Assembly (NCBI GenBank): GCA_910586875.1
Contig: CAJUJI010000078.1
Coordinates: 1 to 13,146, forward strand
Direction of reading: 5' to 3'
DNA: 13,146 nt
Source: an uncultured Anaerotruncus sp.
GTDB taxonomy: Bacteria > Bacillota > Clostridia > Oscillospirales > Ruminococcaceae
Each line of letters begins with the position of its first letter. Position 1 is the stretch's first letter. The position numbers were made by a program, and so were the translations under genes. Shown here piece by piece: positions 6,582 through 13,146 of the stretch. Below the pieces are notes generated by a model. That model saw only the letters and a list, made by a program, of their open reading frames with translations, did no database searches and had not been told where the DNA came from.

Positions 6582-8426
6582 ATGGGCAAAATTATTGGCA
6601 TTGACTTAGGCACAACAAATAGCTGCGTTTCTGTTATGGAAGGCGGCGAGCCTGTTGTTATCGCAAACGCAGAAGGCGCAAGAACCACCCCTTCGGTTGT
6701 TGCATTCTCTAAAACTGGGGAGCGCATGGTCGGACAGGTGGCAAAGCGTCAGGCAATCACCAATCCAGACCGCACGATCACATCGATCAAGCGTCATATG
6801 GGCTCGGATTATAAGGTCAACATCGACGGCAAAAATTATACCCCACAGGAAATTTCCGCGATGGTTCTGCAAAAGCTGAAGGCGGACGCAGAGGCTTACC
6901 TGGGCGAGCCTGTCACCGAGGCGGTAATCACCGTACCGGCGTATTTCTCCGACTCCCAGCGCCAGGCGACCAAGGATGCCGGCCGTATTGCGGGGTTGGA
7001 TGTCAAGCGCATCATCAACGAGCCGACCGCTGCGGCGCTGGCTTATGGCGCGGACAAAGAGACCGAACAGAAGATTATGGTTTACGACCTGGGCGGCGGT
7101 ACCTTCGATGTTTCGATCATCGATATGGGCGACGGCGTACAGGAGGTGCTTGCGACCAACGGTGACACCCATCTGGGCGGCGATGACTTTGACCAGCGGA
7201 TTATCAATTTCCTGGCCGACGAATTCCGTCGGGAAAATGGGATTGACCTGCGCAACGACAAAATGGCGATGCAGCGTCTCAAGGAGGCTGCGGAGAAGGC
7301 AAAGATTGAGCTTTCCAGCATGACCACCGCCAATATCAACCTGCCGTTTATCACCGCTGATGAAACCGGCCCGAAGCATCTGGATGTGACCTTGACCCGC
7401 GCAAAATTTAACGAGATGACCGCTGACCTTGTCGAGCGGACGATGGAGCCGGTGCGTAAAGCGATGGCCGACTCCGGCTTGAAGGTTTCCGAGCTGAATA
7501 AGGTGCTGTTGGTAGGCGGCTCCACCCGTATTCCTGCGGTGCAGGACGCGGTGAAAGCATTCTGCGGCACCGAACCGTTTAAAGGGATCAACCCGGATGA
7601 GTGCGTTGCAATCGGTGCATCCATCCAGGGCGGCGTTCTGAGCGGCGATGTCAAGGATATCGTACTGGTGGATGTTACCCCGCTGAGCCTGGGCCTGGAG
7701 ACGCTGGGCGGCGTTTGCACAAAAATTATCGACCGCAATACCATTATTCCTGTGAAGAAGAGTCAGATTTTCTCCACCGCAGCGGATGGGCAAACCTCGG
7801 TTGAAATCAAGGTGTTGCAGGGCGAGCGTGAGATGGCGGACGACAACAAGCTGATCGGCAATTTCCGTCTGGATGGAATTCCGCCGGCACGCCGCGGCGA
7901 GCCGCAGATTGAGGTCACCTTCAATATCGACGCGAACGGCATTGTGCAGGTAAGCGCGAAGGATATCGGCACCGGTAAGGAGCAACAGATTACCATTACC
8001 GCTTCTACCAACATGTCAAAGGAGGACATCGACAAGGCGGTTCACGAGGCAGAGCAGTTTGCTGCTGAGGATAAGAAACGCCGCGAGGAGGTTGACACCC
8101 GCAATGAGGCGGAGCAGATGGTGTTCCAGCTGGAAAAGGTGCTGACCGATCTGGGCGACAAGGTGCCTGCGGATGAAAAATCTAAGGTGCAGGCAAAGAT
8201 TGACGAGCTGAAAAAGGCGGTTGAGAGTGGCGACACCGCTGCAATCAAGGCCAAAAAGGACGAATTGCAGAAGGATTTCTATGATCTGTCCGGCCGGATG
8301 TACCAGCAGGCGGGCGGCGCTGAGGGCGCTGCACAGGGCGCGCCGGATATGGGCGGCAGCACAGGCGGCAACAGCGACTATGTAGATGCCGACTTCCGAG
8401 AGGTTGACGAGGACGGCAAAAAATAA
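6582..8426 (+). CDS. dnaK: Chaperone DnaK (Hsp70)
   Basis: DnaK is the ATP-driven Hsp70 chaperone that binds exposed hydrophobic peptides with DnaJ and GrpE. It is 614 aa, normal for Firmicutes. The nucleotide-binding domain carries GIDLGTTNSCV (about 6-16), VPAYFSDSQRQATKDAGRIAGL, the phosphate loop DLGGGTFDVS (169-178) and VGGSTRIP (about 310-317). The VLVDVTPLSLGLET stretch marks the linker to the substrate domain, and the helical lid ends in a Gly/Gln-rich tail and DADFREVDEDGKK. The start is ATG 6582, with GGAGGA (6568-6573) 8 bases upstream; TTG at 6576 is too close. The 58-base gap after grpE holds no CIRCE, so expression should come from the hrcA promoter. A terminator-like hairpin follows the gene. 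Confidence 0.98.
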   Translation: MGKIIGIDLGTTNSCVSVMEGGEPVVIANAEGARTTPSVVAFSKTGERMVGQVAKRQAITNPDRTITSIKRHMGSDYKVNIDGKNYTPQEISAMVLQKLKADAEAYLGEPVTEAVITVPAYFSDSQRQATKDAGRIAGLDVKRIINEPTAAALAYGADKETEQKIMVYDLGGGTFDVSIIDMGDGVQEVLATNGDTHLGGDDFDQRIINFLADEFRRENGIDLRNDKMAMQRLKEAAEKAKIELSSMTTANINLPFITADETGPKHLDVTLTRAKFNEMTADLVERTMEPVRKAMADSGLKVSELNKVLLVGGSTRIPAVQDAVKAFCGTEPFKGINPDECVAIGASIQGGVLSGDVKDIVLVDVTPLSLGLETLGGVCTKIIDRNTIIPVKKSQIFSTAADGQTSVEIKVLQGEREMADDNKLIGNFRLDGIPPARRGEPQIEVTFNIDANGIVQVSAKDIGTGKEQQITITASTNMSKEDIDKAVHEAEQFAAEDKKRREEVDTRNEAEQMVFQLEKVLTDLGDKVPADEKSKVQAKIDELKKAVESGDTAAIKAKKDELQKDFYDLSGRMYQQAGGAEGAAQGAPDMGGSTGGNSDYVDADFREVDEDGKK

Positions 8427-8442
8427 TACAATGAGCAAGTAC

Positions 8443-8482
8443 GCGCAGGCGGAGGATTCCCTCCGCCTTATGCGCCGTTTTT
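8443..8482 (+). terminator. Terminator-like hairpin between dnaK and dnaJ
   Basis: AGGCGGAGG (8447-8455) pairs perfectly with CCTCCGCCT (8460-8468) around the loop ATTC. GCGC (8443-8446) can also pair with GCGC (8472-8475) across a three-base bulge. Five T follow at 8478-8482. No separate promoter for dnaJ is evident downstream, so this is more likely a partial terminator that lowers DnaJ relative to DnaK, or a 3' end protecting the upstream message, than a full stop. Confidence 0.75.
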
Positions 8483-8524
8483 CAGATAAGTACATGAGAA
8501 CAGAACATGACAGGGGTGATGTAT

Positions 8525-9682
8525 ATGGCGGAAAAACGAGATTATTATGAGGTGCTGGGCGTGTCAAAGGATGCGTCGGCGGACGAGCTCAAACGAGCCT
8601 ACCGCAAGCTGGCAAAGCAATATCACCCCGATCTGAATCCGGGTGACAAAAACGCCGAGGCAAAATTTAAAGAGGTCAATGAAGCATATGAGGTGCTCAG
8701 CGATACCACCAAGCGCCAGCGCTATGACCAGTTCGGTCATGCGGGTGTAGATCCTTCCTATGCAGGTGGTGCAGGCGGTGCAGGCGGCGGTTTTGGTGGC
8801 TTTGACGTGGGCGACATTTTTGAAAGCTTTTTTGGCGGCGGTTTTGGCTTCGGTGGCAGCAGCCGCACCCGCAATCCCAATGCGCCTATGCGCGGTAACG
8901 ACATCAACGTGACGTTGGGCTTGGACTTTATGGAGGCCGCAAAGGGCTGTAAAAAACAAATCACCATCCAACGCCTAGAGCAGTGCGATACCTGTGGCGG
9001 CAGCGGCGCAAAGAAGGGCACCTCTCCGGAAACCTGTACCGAATGTAACGGAACCGGTCAGGTCAAGGTGTCCCAGCGCACGCCGATTGGAGTCATTCAG
9101 ACAGCGCGCACCTGCCCGAAATGCTCCGGTAAAGGCAAAATTGTCAAGGAGCCCTGCGCGGATTGCCGTGGGATGGGCCGAGTGCGCCACAGCCGTACAT
9201 TAGAGGTAAATGTCCCTGCGGGCATCGATGACGGGCAGACATTTGTGCTGCGCGGCCAGGGCGACCAGGGCGGAAATGGCGGTCCTGCGGGCGATGTGAA
9301 TATTATTGTAACATTGCGCCCGGATACGCTGTTCGAGCGCGATGGATTTGATGTGTGGTGCGATATCCCGATTACCTTTACCCAGGCGGTACTGGGGGAT
9401 GAAATTGTAGTGCCGACAATTGACGGAAAGGTGAAATATAACGTTCCGGAGGGCACACAGTCTGGCACGGTGTTCCGGCTGCGCAATAAGGGGATCGCTT
9501 ATGTGAACGGACGCGGACGCGGCGACCAGTATGTAAAGGTAAATATCGAGGTCCCGCGGAATTTGACAGGCAAGCAGAAGGAAGCGCTCAAAAAGTTTGA
9601 GGAGCTTTCCAGCGAGAAGAATTACGAAAAACGCCGCAGTTTCTTTGATAAGCTCAAGGATGCGATGAGCAGGGACTCTTAA
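8525..9682 (+). CDS. dnaJ: Co-chaperone DnaJ (Hsp40, type I)
   Basis: DnaJ stimulates the ATPase of DnaK and delivers clients. It has 385 aa with all type I parts: J domain (about 5-70) with HPD at 34-36, a Gly/Phe-rich stretch (about 81-112), the zinc domain with four CxxCxGxG repeats (starting at C154, C171, C197 and C211), and the C-terminal client-binding domain. All eight zinc cysteines are present. The start is ATG 8525, with GGGGTG (8513-8518) 6 bases upstream; earlier in-frame ATGs at 8507 and 8519 lie before or overlap that site and would add residues not seen in the family. It is the last gene of the heat-shock operon and is followed by hairpin copy B. Confidence 0.97.
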   Translation: MAEKRDYYEVLGVSKDASADELKRAYRKLAKQYHPDLNPGDKNAEAKFKEVNEAYEVLSDTTKRQRYDQFGHAGVDPSYAGGAGGAGGGFGGFDVGDIFESFFGGGFGFGGSSRTRNPNAPMRGNDINVTLGLDFMEAAKGCKKQITIQRLEQCDTCGGSGAKKGTSPETCTECNGTGQVKVSQRTPIGVIQTARTCPKCSGKGKIVKEPCADCRGMGRVRHSRTLEVNVPAGIDDGQTFVLRGQGDQGGNGGPAGDVNIIVTLRPDTLFERDGFDVWCDIPITFTQAVLGDEIVVPTIDGKVKYNVPEGTQSGTVFRLRNKGIAYVNGRGRGDQYVKVNIEVPRNLTGKQKEALKKFEELSSEKNYEKRRSFFDKLKDAMSRDS

Positions 9683-9715
9683 ATATCAGCTGCCCGGCGA
9701 AATGAGATCGATAAC

Positions 9716-9772
9716 AGGTCCTCCCAAAGCGGTAGAAGCAACCTGCTTTTACCAGCTAAGGAGGACCTTTTA
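9716..9772 (+). terminator. Long hairpin after dnaJ, copy B of the repeated element
   Basis: The outer arms AGGTCCTCC (9716-9724) and GGAGGACCT (9760-9768) pair perfectly. The inner arms 9731-9740 and 9744-9753 pair with one G-U around the ACC loop, and between them AGC pairs with GCT next to small internal loops. Four T end it (9768-9771). Ungapped against copy A over 51 bases, I count 41 identities. It should end the heat-shock operon, as prmA has its own promoter just downstream. Confidence 0.78.
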
Positions 9773-9794
9773 AAACCCGGTAAAACTTTTCGCT

Positions 9795-9822
9795 TTGAAT
9801 TGTGCGGGGTTTGTACTATAAT
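9795..9822 (+). promoter_or_regulatory. Promoter of the prmA-rsmE group
   Basis: TTGAAT (9795-9800), a 16-base spacer and a perfect TATAAT (9817-9822). Transcription should start near 9829, giving a leader of about 30 bases before the prmA start. No CIRCE is present, so prmA and its followers should be constitutive and separate from heat-shock control. Confidence 0.82.
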
Positions 9823-9858
9823 AAAACCAGGATACTATTTTTAAACGGAGGAGCGCAC

Positions 9859-10779
9859 ATGCAATACAGCGAAGTAAAAATCAAAATTCCAACCGCACAA
9901 ATCGAACCCGCGTCGGCTATTGCGAATATGGTAGTTCCGTATGGCATCTATATTGAGGATTACAGCGATATCGAGGAGCTTGCACCACAAATTGCACATG
10001 TGGATTTGATCGAGCAGGAGCTCTTGGAACGGGACCGCGAACATGCGATCATTCATGTATACATCTCTCCGGAGGAGAACCCGTTAGAGGCGATTTCTTA
10101 CATCAGCCGGCAGCTTGACACAGAGCAAATCCCCTACACCATCGAGCGTGAGCAGGTGGACGAACAGGACTGGGCAAACAACTGGAAAAAATATTACTTT
10201 CCGACCAAGGTGGGAGATCGATTGGTGGTTTGCCCCTCCTGGGAGCAATATCAGCCAAAGCCAGACGAGGTGGTTCTGACGATGGACCCCGGCATGGCAT
10301 TCGGCACCGGCACCCATGATACCACCCGCCTGTGTATGCAGCTGCTGGAGCGGTATATCACCCCAGCAGCTACCCTGCTGGATATCGGGACCGGCAGCGG
10401 TATTCTCGCGGTTGCTGCGCTGCTGTTGGGCGCACAGCAGGCGGTCGGGGTGGACATCGACGAGGTTGCGGTGCGCGTTGCAAAGGAAAATGCCGCGGCA
10501 AATCAAGTGACCGGGCGGGTCACCTTCCTTGCGGGCGACCTCACCGAAAAGGTGCATGGACAGTTTTCGGTGATCACTGCAAATATTGTTGCAGATGTGA
10601 TTATACGGCTGATCCCCAGCCTTGCACAATTTTTGGCGCCGGATGGGGTGTTTATTGCCTCTGGCATCATCGACACCCGCGAAACAGAGGTGCTTGCGGC
10701 GTTAGAGCAGGCGGGCTATCAGCTGGAGCAGCGCCGGGAATCCGGCGGCTGGGTTGCGCTGTCGGCGCGGCGCGCCTGA
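9859..10779 (+). CDS. prmA: Ribosomal protein L11 methyltransferase PrmA
   Basis: PrmA transfers methyl groups from S-adenosylmethionine to ribosomal protein L11. The protein is 306 aa, the usual length. The N-terminal L11-recognition domain (about 1-95) is followed by the class I methyltransferase domain with MDPGMAFGTGTHDTT (142-156), SAM motif LDIGTGSGILAVAA (174-187), the acidic end of beta-2 in GVDIDEVA, and TANIVADVI (240-248), which fits the family's catalytic N-I-L/V motif. The start is ATG 9859, with GGAGGA (9847-9852) 6 bases upstream; a GTG at 9802 lies before the promoter and is rejected. It follows the dnaJ terminator and its own promoter. rsmE follows after 14 bases, so the two are co-transcribed, as in many Firmicutes. 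Confidence 0.96.
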   Translation: MQYSEVKIKIPTAQIEPASAIANMVVPYGIYIEDYSDIEELAPQIAHVDLIEQELLERDREHAIIHVYISPEENPLEAISYISRQLDTEQIPYTIEREQVDEQDWANNWKKYYFPTKVGDRLVVCPSWEQYQPKPDEVVLTMDPGMAFGTGTHDTTRLCMQLLERYITPAATLLDIGTGSGILAVAALLLGAQQAVGVDIDEVAVRVAKENAAANQVTGRVTFLAGDLTEKVHGQFSVITANIVADVIIRLIPSLAQFLAPDGVFIASGIIDTRETEVLAALEQAGYQLEQRRESGGWVALSARRA

Positions 10780-10793
10780 GAGGAGGGCAGCAG

Positions 10794-11525
10794 ATGCCGC
10801 GATTTTTTACCGGACAATTTCTAGGAGAGCGGGTGCTGATTACCGGCGAGGATGCCCGTCATATGGCGTTGGCGCTGCGCATGAAATGCGGCGAGCAGGT
10901 GACCGTTTGCGATAACAATGACCGCGATTACCAATGCGTGATCACCGCAATTCATCCGGAGCAGGTGGAATTGAAGGTTCTCACCACGCAGGCCTCTGCG
11001 GGAGAGCCCTGGGTGAAAATTACCCTTTACCAAGCGCTGCCCAAAGGGGACAAGCTGGAACAAATTGTTCAAAAGGCGGTTGAGTTAGGGGTTTGCCGCA
11101 TTGTGCCGGTGCTCACGCATCGCTGTGTCTCGCGGCCGGATGACAAATCCATGCAAAAAAAGCTGCTGCGCTATCAAAAAATTGCGCAGGAGGCAGCAAA
11201 GCAATGCGGCCGTGGGCGCATACCAGCTATCGAACCCCTCATAGACTTTAAGACGGCGGTGCTGCAAATGAAACAAGTCTCCTTGCCGCTGTTCTTTTAC
11301 GAAAATGCGCAGACACCGCTCAAGCAAATTCTGCGGGAGCGCTTGACGCCCGCGCTGCCGGACCTCGCGATTCTTGTGGGCAGTGAGGGCGGATTTGAAC
11401 CCTCCGAGGCAGCATTCGCACAGGAGCACGGCCTGCTGCCGCTTTCGCTGGGGAAACGCATCCTACGGTGTGAAACTGCGCCACTGGCAGCGCTCGCTGC
11501 GATTTTATATGAAGCAGGTGAATAA
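10794..11525 (+). CDS. rsmE: 16S rRNA (uracil-1498-N3)-methyltransferase RsmE
   Basis: RsmE methylates U1498 of 16S rRNA in the 30S subunit. It is a SPOUT (trefoil-knot) methyltransferase of 243 aa. The N-terminal PUA-like domain covers about 1-70. The C-terminal domain has the family marks EAAKQCGRGRIPAI (133-146), the SAM-binding VGSEGG (195-200; commonly G-P-E-G-G, here Ser for Pro) and LGKRILRCETAPLAAL (219-234). The start is ATG 10794, with GAGGAGGG (10780-10787) 6 bases upstream. The frame is open far into prmA, but that extension is a shadow. The stop is two bases before the next gene, implying translational coupling. Confidence 0.95.
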   Translation: MPRFFTGQFLGERVLITGEDARHMALALRMKCGEQVTVCDNNDRDYQCVITAIHPEQVELKVLTTQASAGEPWVKITLYQALPKGDKLEQIVQKAVELGVCRIVPVLTHRCVSRPDDKSMQKKLLRYQKIAQEAAKQCGRGRIPAIEPLIDFKTAVLQMKQVSLPLFFYENAQTPLKQILRERLTPALPDLAILVGSEGGFEPSEAAFAQEHGLLPLSLGKRILRCETAPLAALAAILYEAGE

Positions 11526-11527
11526 CG

Positions 11528-12310
11528 ATGAAATATTGGATAGCTGTGTTGGCGCTGCTGCTGGCCGGATCTCTGACCGCATGTACCGCTCGCACTAAAA
11601 ATCATACGGCCTCCTCGGGTGTGCCGGTGGACGCTCCCTCGAGCGTCACCGTTTCTGCATCTAAAGCTGCACAGCAACCAGCCGACGCTGCTCCGGAGGT
11701 TTCCAGCTCTAGCCAGCCCGCCGCTGAGGACGACGGGGACGCGCTTGCTACAAAAGCGTGGCAGCTGATTTTAGCCAATGATACCCACCCCATCGGGGAA
11801 TACACGCCGGAGCTGGAGGAGGTCCAGAACGGTTATAAAATGGATGTGCGGGTTGCACCGATCATGCGGCAGATGATCGCCGATGCAAGCGCACAAGGGG
11901 TGGAGCTGCTGGTCTGTTCCGCCTACCGGCCATATTCGTCGCAGGAACGCAATTTTAACAACAGTGTCAACAGCTATATTGCGCAGGGCTACAGCAAAGC
12001 GGATGCGATCGCCTGGACAAAACGCTATATCATGGAGCCAGGCAAAAGCGAGCATCAAACGGGACTTGCGGCGGATATTGTAACCCCTGCTTACCAGCTG
12101 CTCAACGATGGCTATGCAAACACGGCTGCTGCACAATGGCTGCTGGAGCACGCGCCGGAATACGGGTTTATTCTGCGCTATCCGAAGGACAAGACGGAAA
12201 TTACAAAGGTTAATTTTGAACCCTGGCATTACCGTTATGTAGGGCCCGAGGTTGCGAAGGAAATCCATCAAAAAGGGATGTGTTTGGAGGAATATCTGGG
12301 GGAGGAATAA
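11528..12310 (+). CDS. VanY-type D-alanyl-D-alanine carboxypeptidase lipoprotein
   Basis: This is a zinc peptidase of the VanY/LAS family (260 aa) that should trim the terminal D-Ala from peptidoglycan stem peptides outside the cell. It has a lipoprotein signal with lipobox LTAC (Cys19), a low-complexity Ser/Ala/Pro linker (about 20-72), and the catalytic domain (about 75-257). Key parts are LLVCSAYRPYSSQ (127-139), the SEHQTGLAADI segment with likely zinc ligands His176 and Asp183, and FEPWHYRYVG, with likely catalytic Glu231 and zinc ligand His234. All expected ligands are present. The start is ATG 11528, with AGGTGA (11516-11521) just upstream, overlapping the end of rsmE. It is a housekeeping cell-wall enzyme by context; no vanR/S/H/A/X genes are present, so nothing suggests glycopeptide resistance. 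Confidence 0.9.
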   Translation: MKYWIAVLALLLAGSLTACTARTKNHTASSGVPVDAPSSVTVSASKAAQQPADAAPEVSSSSQPAAEDDGDALATKAWQLILANDTHPIGEYTPELEEVQNGYKMDVRVAPIMRQMIADASAQGVELLVCSAYRPYSSQERNFNNSVNSYIAQGYSKADAIAWTKRYIMEPGKSEHQTGLAADIVTPAYQLLNDGYANTAAAQWLLEHAPEYGFILRYPKDKTEITKVNFEPWHYRYVGPEVAKEIHQKGMCLEEYLGEE

Positions 12311-12363
12311 AGCAGCCGGCAACCCTTGACAGCAAGCCCTGAAACAGCAGGAGAGGAGGCAAA

Positions 12364-12903
12364 ATGACGAAAACTGGAAAGAAACAGCGATTGGTTGAGC
12401 GCACAACCCTGCTGATCAATCCGACGAGCCGCCGCTGGCAGTTGGCAACCGCGGTGATTCTGTTGATATTGGTGCTGCTTGTTGGCAGCATTCTGGCGCA
12501 CCATGCCTACCAGATGCGGGAGAGCGTCGCCTCCAGTATCCTGCTCGAACGGCTGACCCCCTCTGCCGAAAGAAATCGCGTTGCGCAGCTGCTGGCGGAA
12601 CCCAGGTCTTCCAAGCTGCTTATGCGGTATATTGATGCGATGGGAGAGGCAGTAAACAATATGGAGGTTTCGCCACATTGGGATGTGCGTCAATTTTTTC
12701 TGCTGTTGGATGTGGCAGAACAAACGCAATCCCAACTGACCGGCTTTGAATATACAGCAGAGCAGCTTTTCATTTTTTGTGATGGCGGAGATCGCGAACA
12801 ATTTGCCGCCATGCTAAAACAAAACAGCGGCTTCTCTGCTGTGCAGCTTTTGTCTGCACCAGAGGATGCAGACAAATTTACAATTACCTGCCAATTTGCA
12901 TAA
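12364..12903 (+). CDS. One-pass membrane protein, weakly PilN-like
   Basis: This is a 179-aa protein of uncertain role. Residues 1-25 are basic and cytoplasmic by the positive-inside rule, 26-45 form one clear membrane helix, and the rest should be extracytoplasmic. The C-terminal half has a pattern seen in PilN/GspL-like assembly proteins: a helix, then TGFEYTAEQLFIFCDGG (126-142), a helix beginning REQFAAMLKQ, and a last strand FTITCQFA. That is a shape judgement only. No other pilus or secretion genes are in the window, so the name should be used with care. Ribosome binding site GAGGAGG (12353-12359) is 4 bases from ATG 12364, slightly tight. It follows the VanY-like gene after 53 bases with no terminator between, so it is probably the last gene of the prmA operon. 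Confidence 0.7.
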   Translation: MTKTGKKQRLVERTTLLINPTSRRWQLATAVILLILVLLVGSILAHHAYQMRESVASSILLERLTPSAERNRVAQLLAEPRSSKLLMRYIDAMGEAVNNMEVSPHWDVRQFFLLLDVAEQTQSQLTGFEYTAEQLFIFCDGGDREQFAAMLKQNSGFSAVQLLSAPEDADKFTITCQFA

Positions 12904-12983
12904 TCAAAATTGCACATACTCAACAAAAATATTGATTTCTCACAAATTTCCAGCAAAAAAAAGCAGACGTTGCGAAAAAGCTA

Positions 12984-12992
12984 TGCTATAAT
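12984..12992 (+). promoter_or_regulatory. Extended -10 promoter before the hairpin array
   Basis: TGCTATAAT (12984-12992) is a perfect extended -10 element. No good -35 box is at the right distance: TTGCGA (12970-12975) would leave only 11 bases. Extended -10 promoters can work without a -35. Transcription should begin near 12999-13000, exactly where the first hairpin of the following array begins. Confidence 0.6.
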
Positions 12993-12999
12993 AAATATG

Positions 13000-13054
13000 A
13001 AATATGCGTTGCATATTTTCCGCGCGGTCGCGCGGTGCGCCGTTTCACGGCACA
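13000..13054 (+). other. Three consecutive short hairpins
   Basis: Hairpin 1: AAATATGC (13000-13007) pairs with GCATATTT (13011-13018), loop GTT. Hairpin 2: CCGCGC (13020-13025) pairs with GCGCGG (13030-13035), loop GGTC. Hairpin 3: GCCGT (13039-13043) pairs with ACGGC (13047-13051), loop TTC, with TG/CA (13036-13037 and 13053-13054) pairing beyond one mismatch. They abut with almost no spacer. No coding frame with a ribosome binding site runs through them. Confidence 0.75.
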
Positions 13055-13068
13055 GCTATTTATTTTGA

Positions 13069-13146
13069 GTATAACCATAAAATCGGCAAAGCCGATTTTA
13101 ACGCCGCTTTGCGGCGTAGCAAGTCTTTTTAGACTTGCAGTTATGC
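13069..13146 (+). ncRNA. Possible structured RNA: three perfect hairpins in a closing helix
   Basis: AAAATCGGC (13079-13087) pairs with GCCGATTTT (13091-13099), loop AAA. ACGCCGC (13101-13107) pairs with GCGGCGT (13111-13117), loop TTT. GCAAGTCT (13119-13126) pairs with AGACTTGC (13131-13138), loop TTTT. All are perfect and one base apart. GTATAAC (13069-13075) can pair with GTTATGC (13140-13146) with one G-U, closing a four-way junction. The window ends at the last paired base. It is not a tRNA: loops and arm lengths are wrong. It could be an RNA gene, a leader, or a mobile palindromic repeat. Confidence 0.5.

Noticed and set aside
6606..7985. Long open frame (459 codons) on the minus strand inside dnaK
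   Set aside because: It lies wholly antisense to a clear dnaK and its product shows no recognisable domain. Long antisense frames are common opposite GC-rich, highly biased genes.
10332..10793. Open frame extending rsmE upstream into prmA, suggesting a fusion
   Set aside because: A strong ribosome binding site (10780-10787) and the normal RsmE N-terminus (MPRFF) fix the start at 10794. The extension is a shadow of prmA.
11528..12310. Glycopeptide-resistance determinant
   Set aside because: VanY-like carboxypeptidases are common housekeeping enzymes. No vanH/A/X or vanR/S genes are present, and the gene is translationally coupled to rsmE.
13000..13138. CRISPR array or integron attC sites
   Set aside because: The hairpins differ in sequence and are not a repeated unit with spacers. 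There are no conserved attC core sites and no cas or integrase gene in view.
13069..13146. tRNA gene
   Set aside because: The cloverleaf-like fold has loops of only 3-4 bases and arms of 7-9 pairs. There is no anticodon loop, T-loop consensus or CCA-proximal acceptor pattern.

Overview
The window looks like chromosomal DNA of a Gram-positive anaerobe of class Clostridia, probably Oscillospirales/Ruminococcaceae-like. The basis is the gene order hrcA-grpE-dnaK-dnaJ-prmA-rsmE, CIRCE operators, strong AAGGAGG-type ribosome binding sites, TTG starts, AT-rich intergenic regions around moderately GC-rich genes, and lipoprotein signal peptides. The genus cannot be fixed from the sequence alone.

Left part (1-4163): after an AT-rich leader comes a complete tripartite TRAP transporter, made of a lipoprotein solute-binding subunit (dctP-like), a small membrane subunit (dctQ-like) and a large membrane subunit (dctM-like). 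An alpha/beta hydrolase with an intact Ser-Asp-His triad follows 21 bases later; it resembles the bacterial feruloyl/cinnamoyl esterase group. A terminator-like hairpin between dctP and dctQ probably makes the binding protein more abundant than the membrane subunits. The set reads as an uptake-and-hydrolysis module for a carboxylate, possibly an ester.

Middle (4164-4581, minus strand): a small HPr-like protein without the phosphorylatable histidine has its own minus-strand promoter and is divergent from the heat-shock operon.

Heat-shock operon (4700-9682): hrcA, grpE, dnaK and dnaJ lie behind a sigma-A type promoter with two CIRCE operators whose centres are 90 bp apart. A terminator-like hairpin separates dnaK from dnaJ. 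The operon ends in a long hairpin whose core is repeated exactly after the TRAP/hydrolase operon, so the window holds two copies of one dispersed hairpin element.

Right part (9715-12903): prmA has its own promoter and starts a second housekeeping group: prmA, rsmE, a VanY-type D,D-carboxypeptidase lipoprotein, and a one-pass membrane protein with a weak PilN-like look.

End (12984-13146): an extended -10 promoter is followed at once by six short hairpins in about 140 bases. The last three are perfect and are enclosed by a closing helix, giving a four-way-junction fold. No coding region explains this stretch. It is the best candidate here for something undescribed, probably a structured RNA or hairpin-rich leader that runs out of the window.
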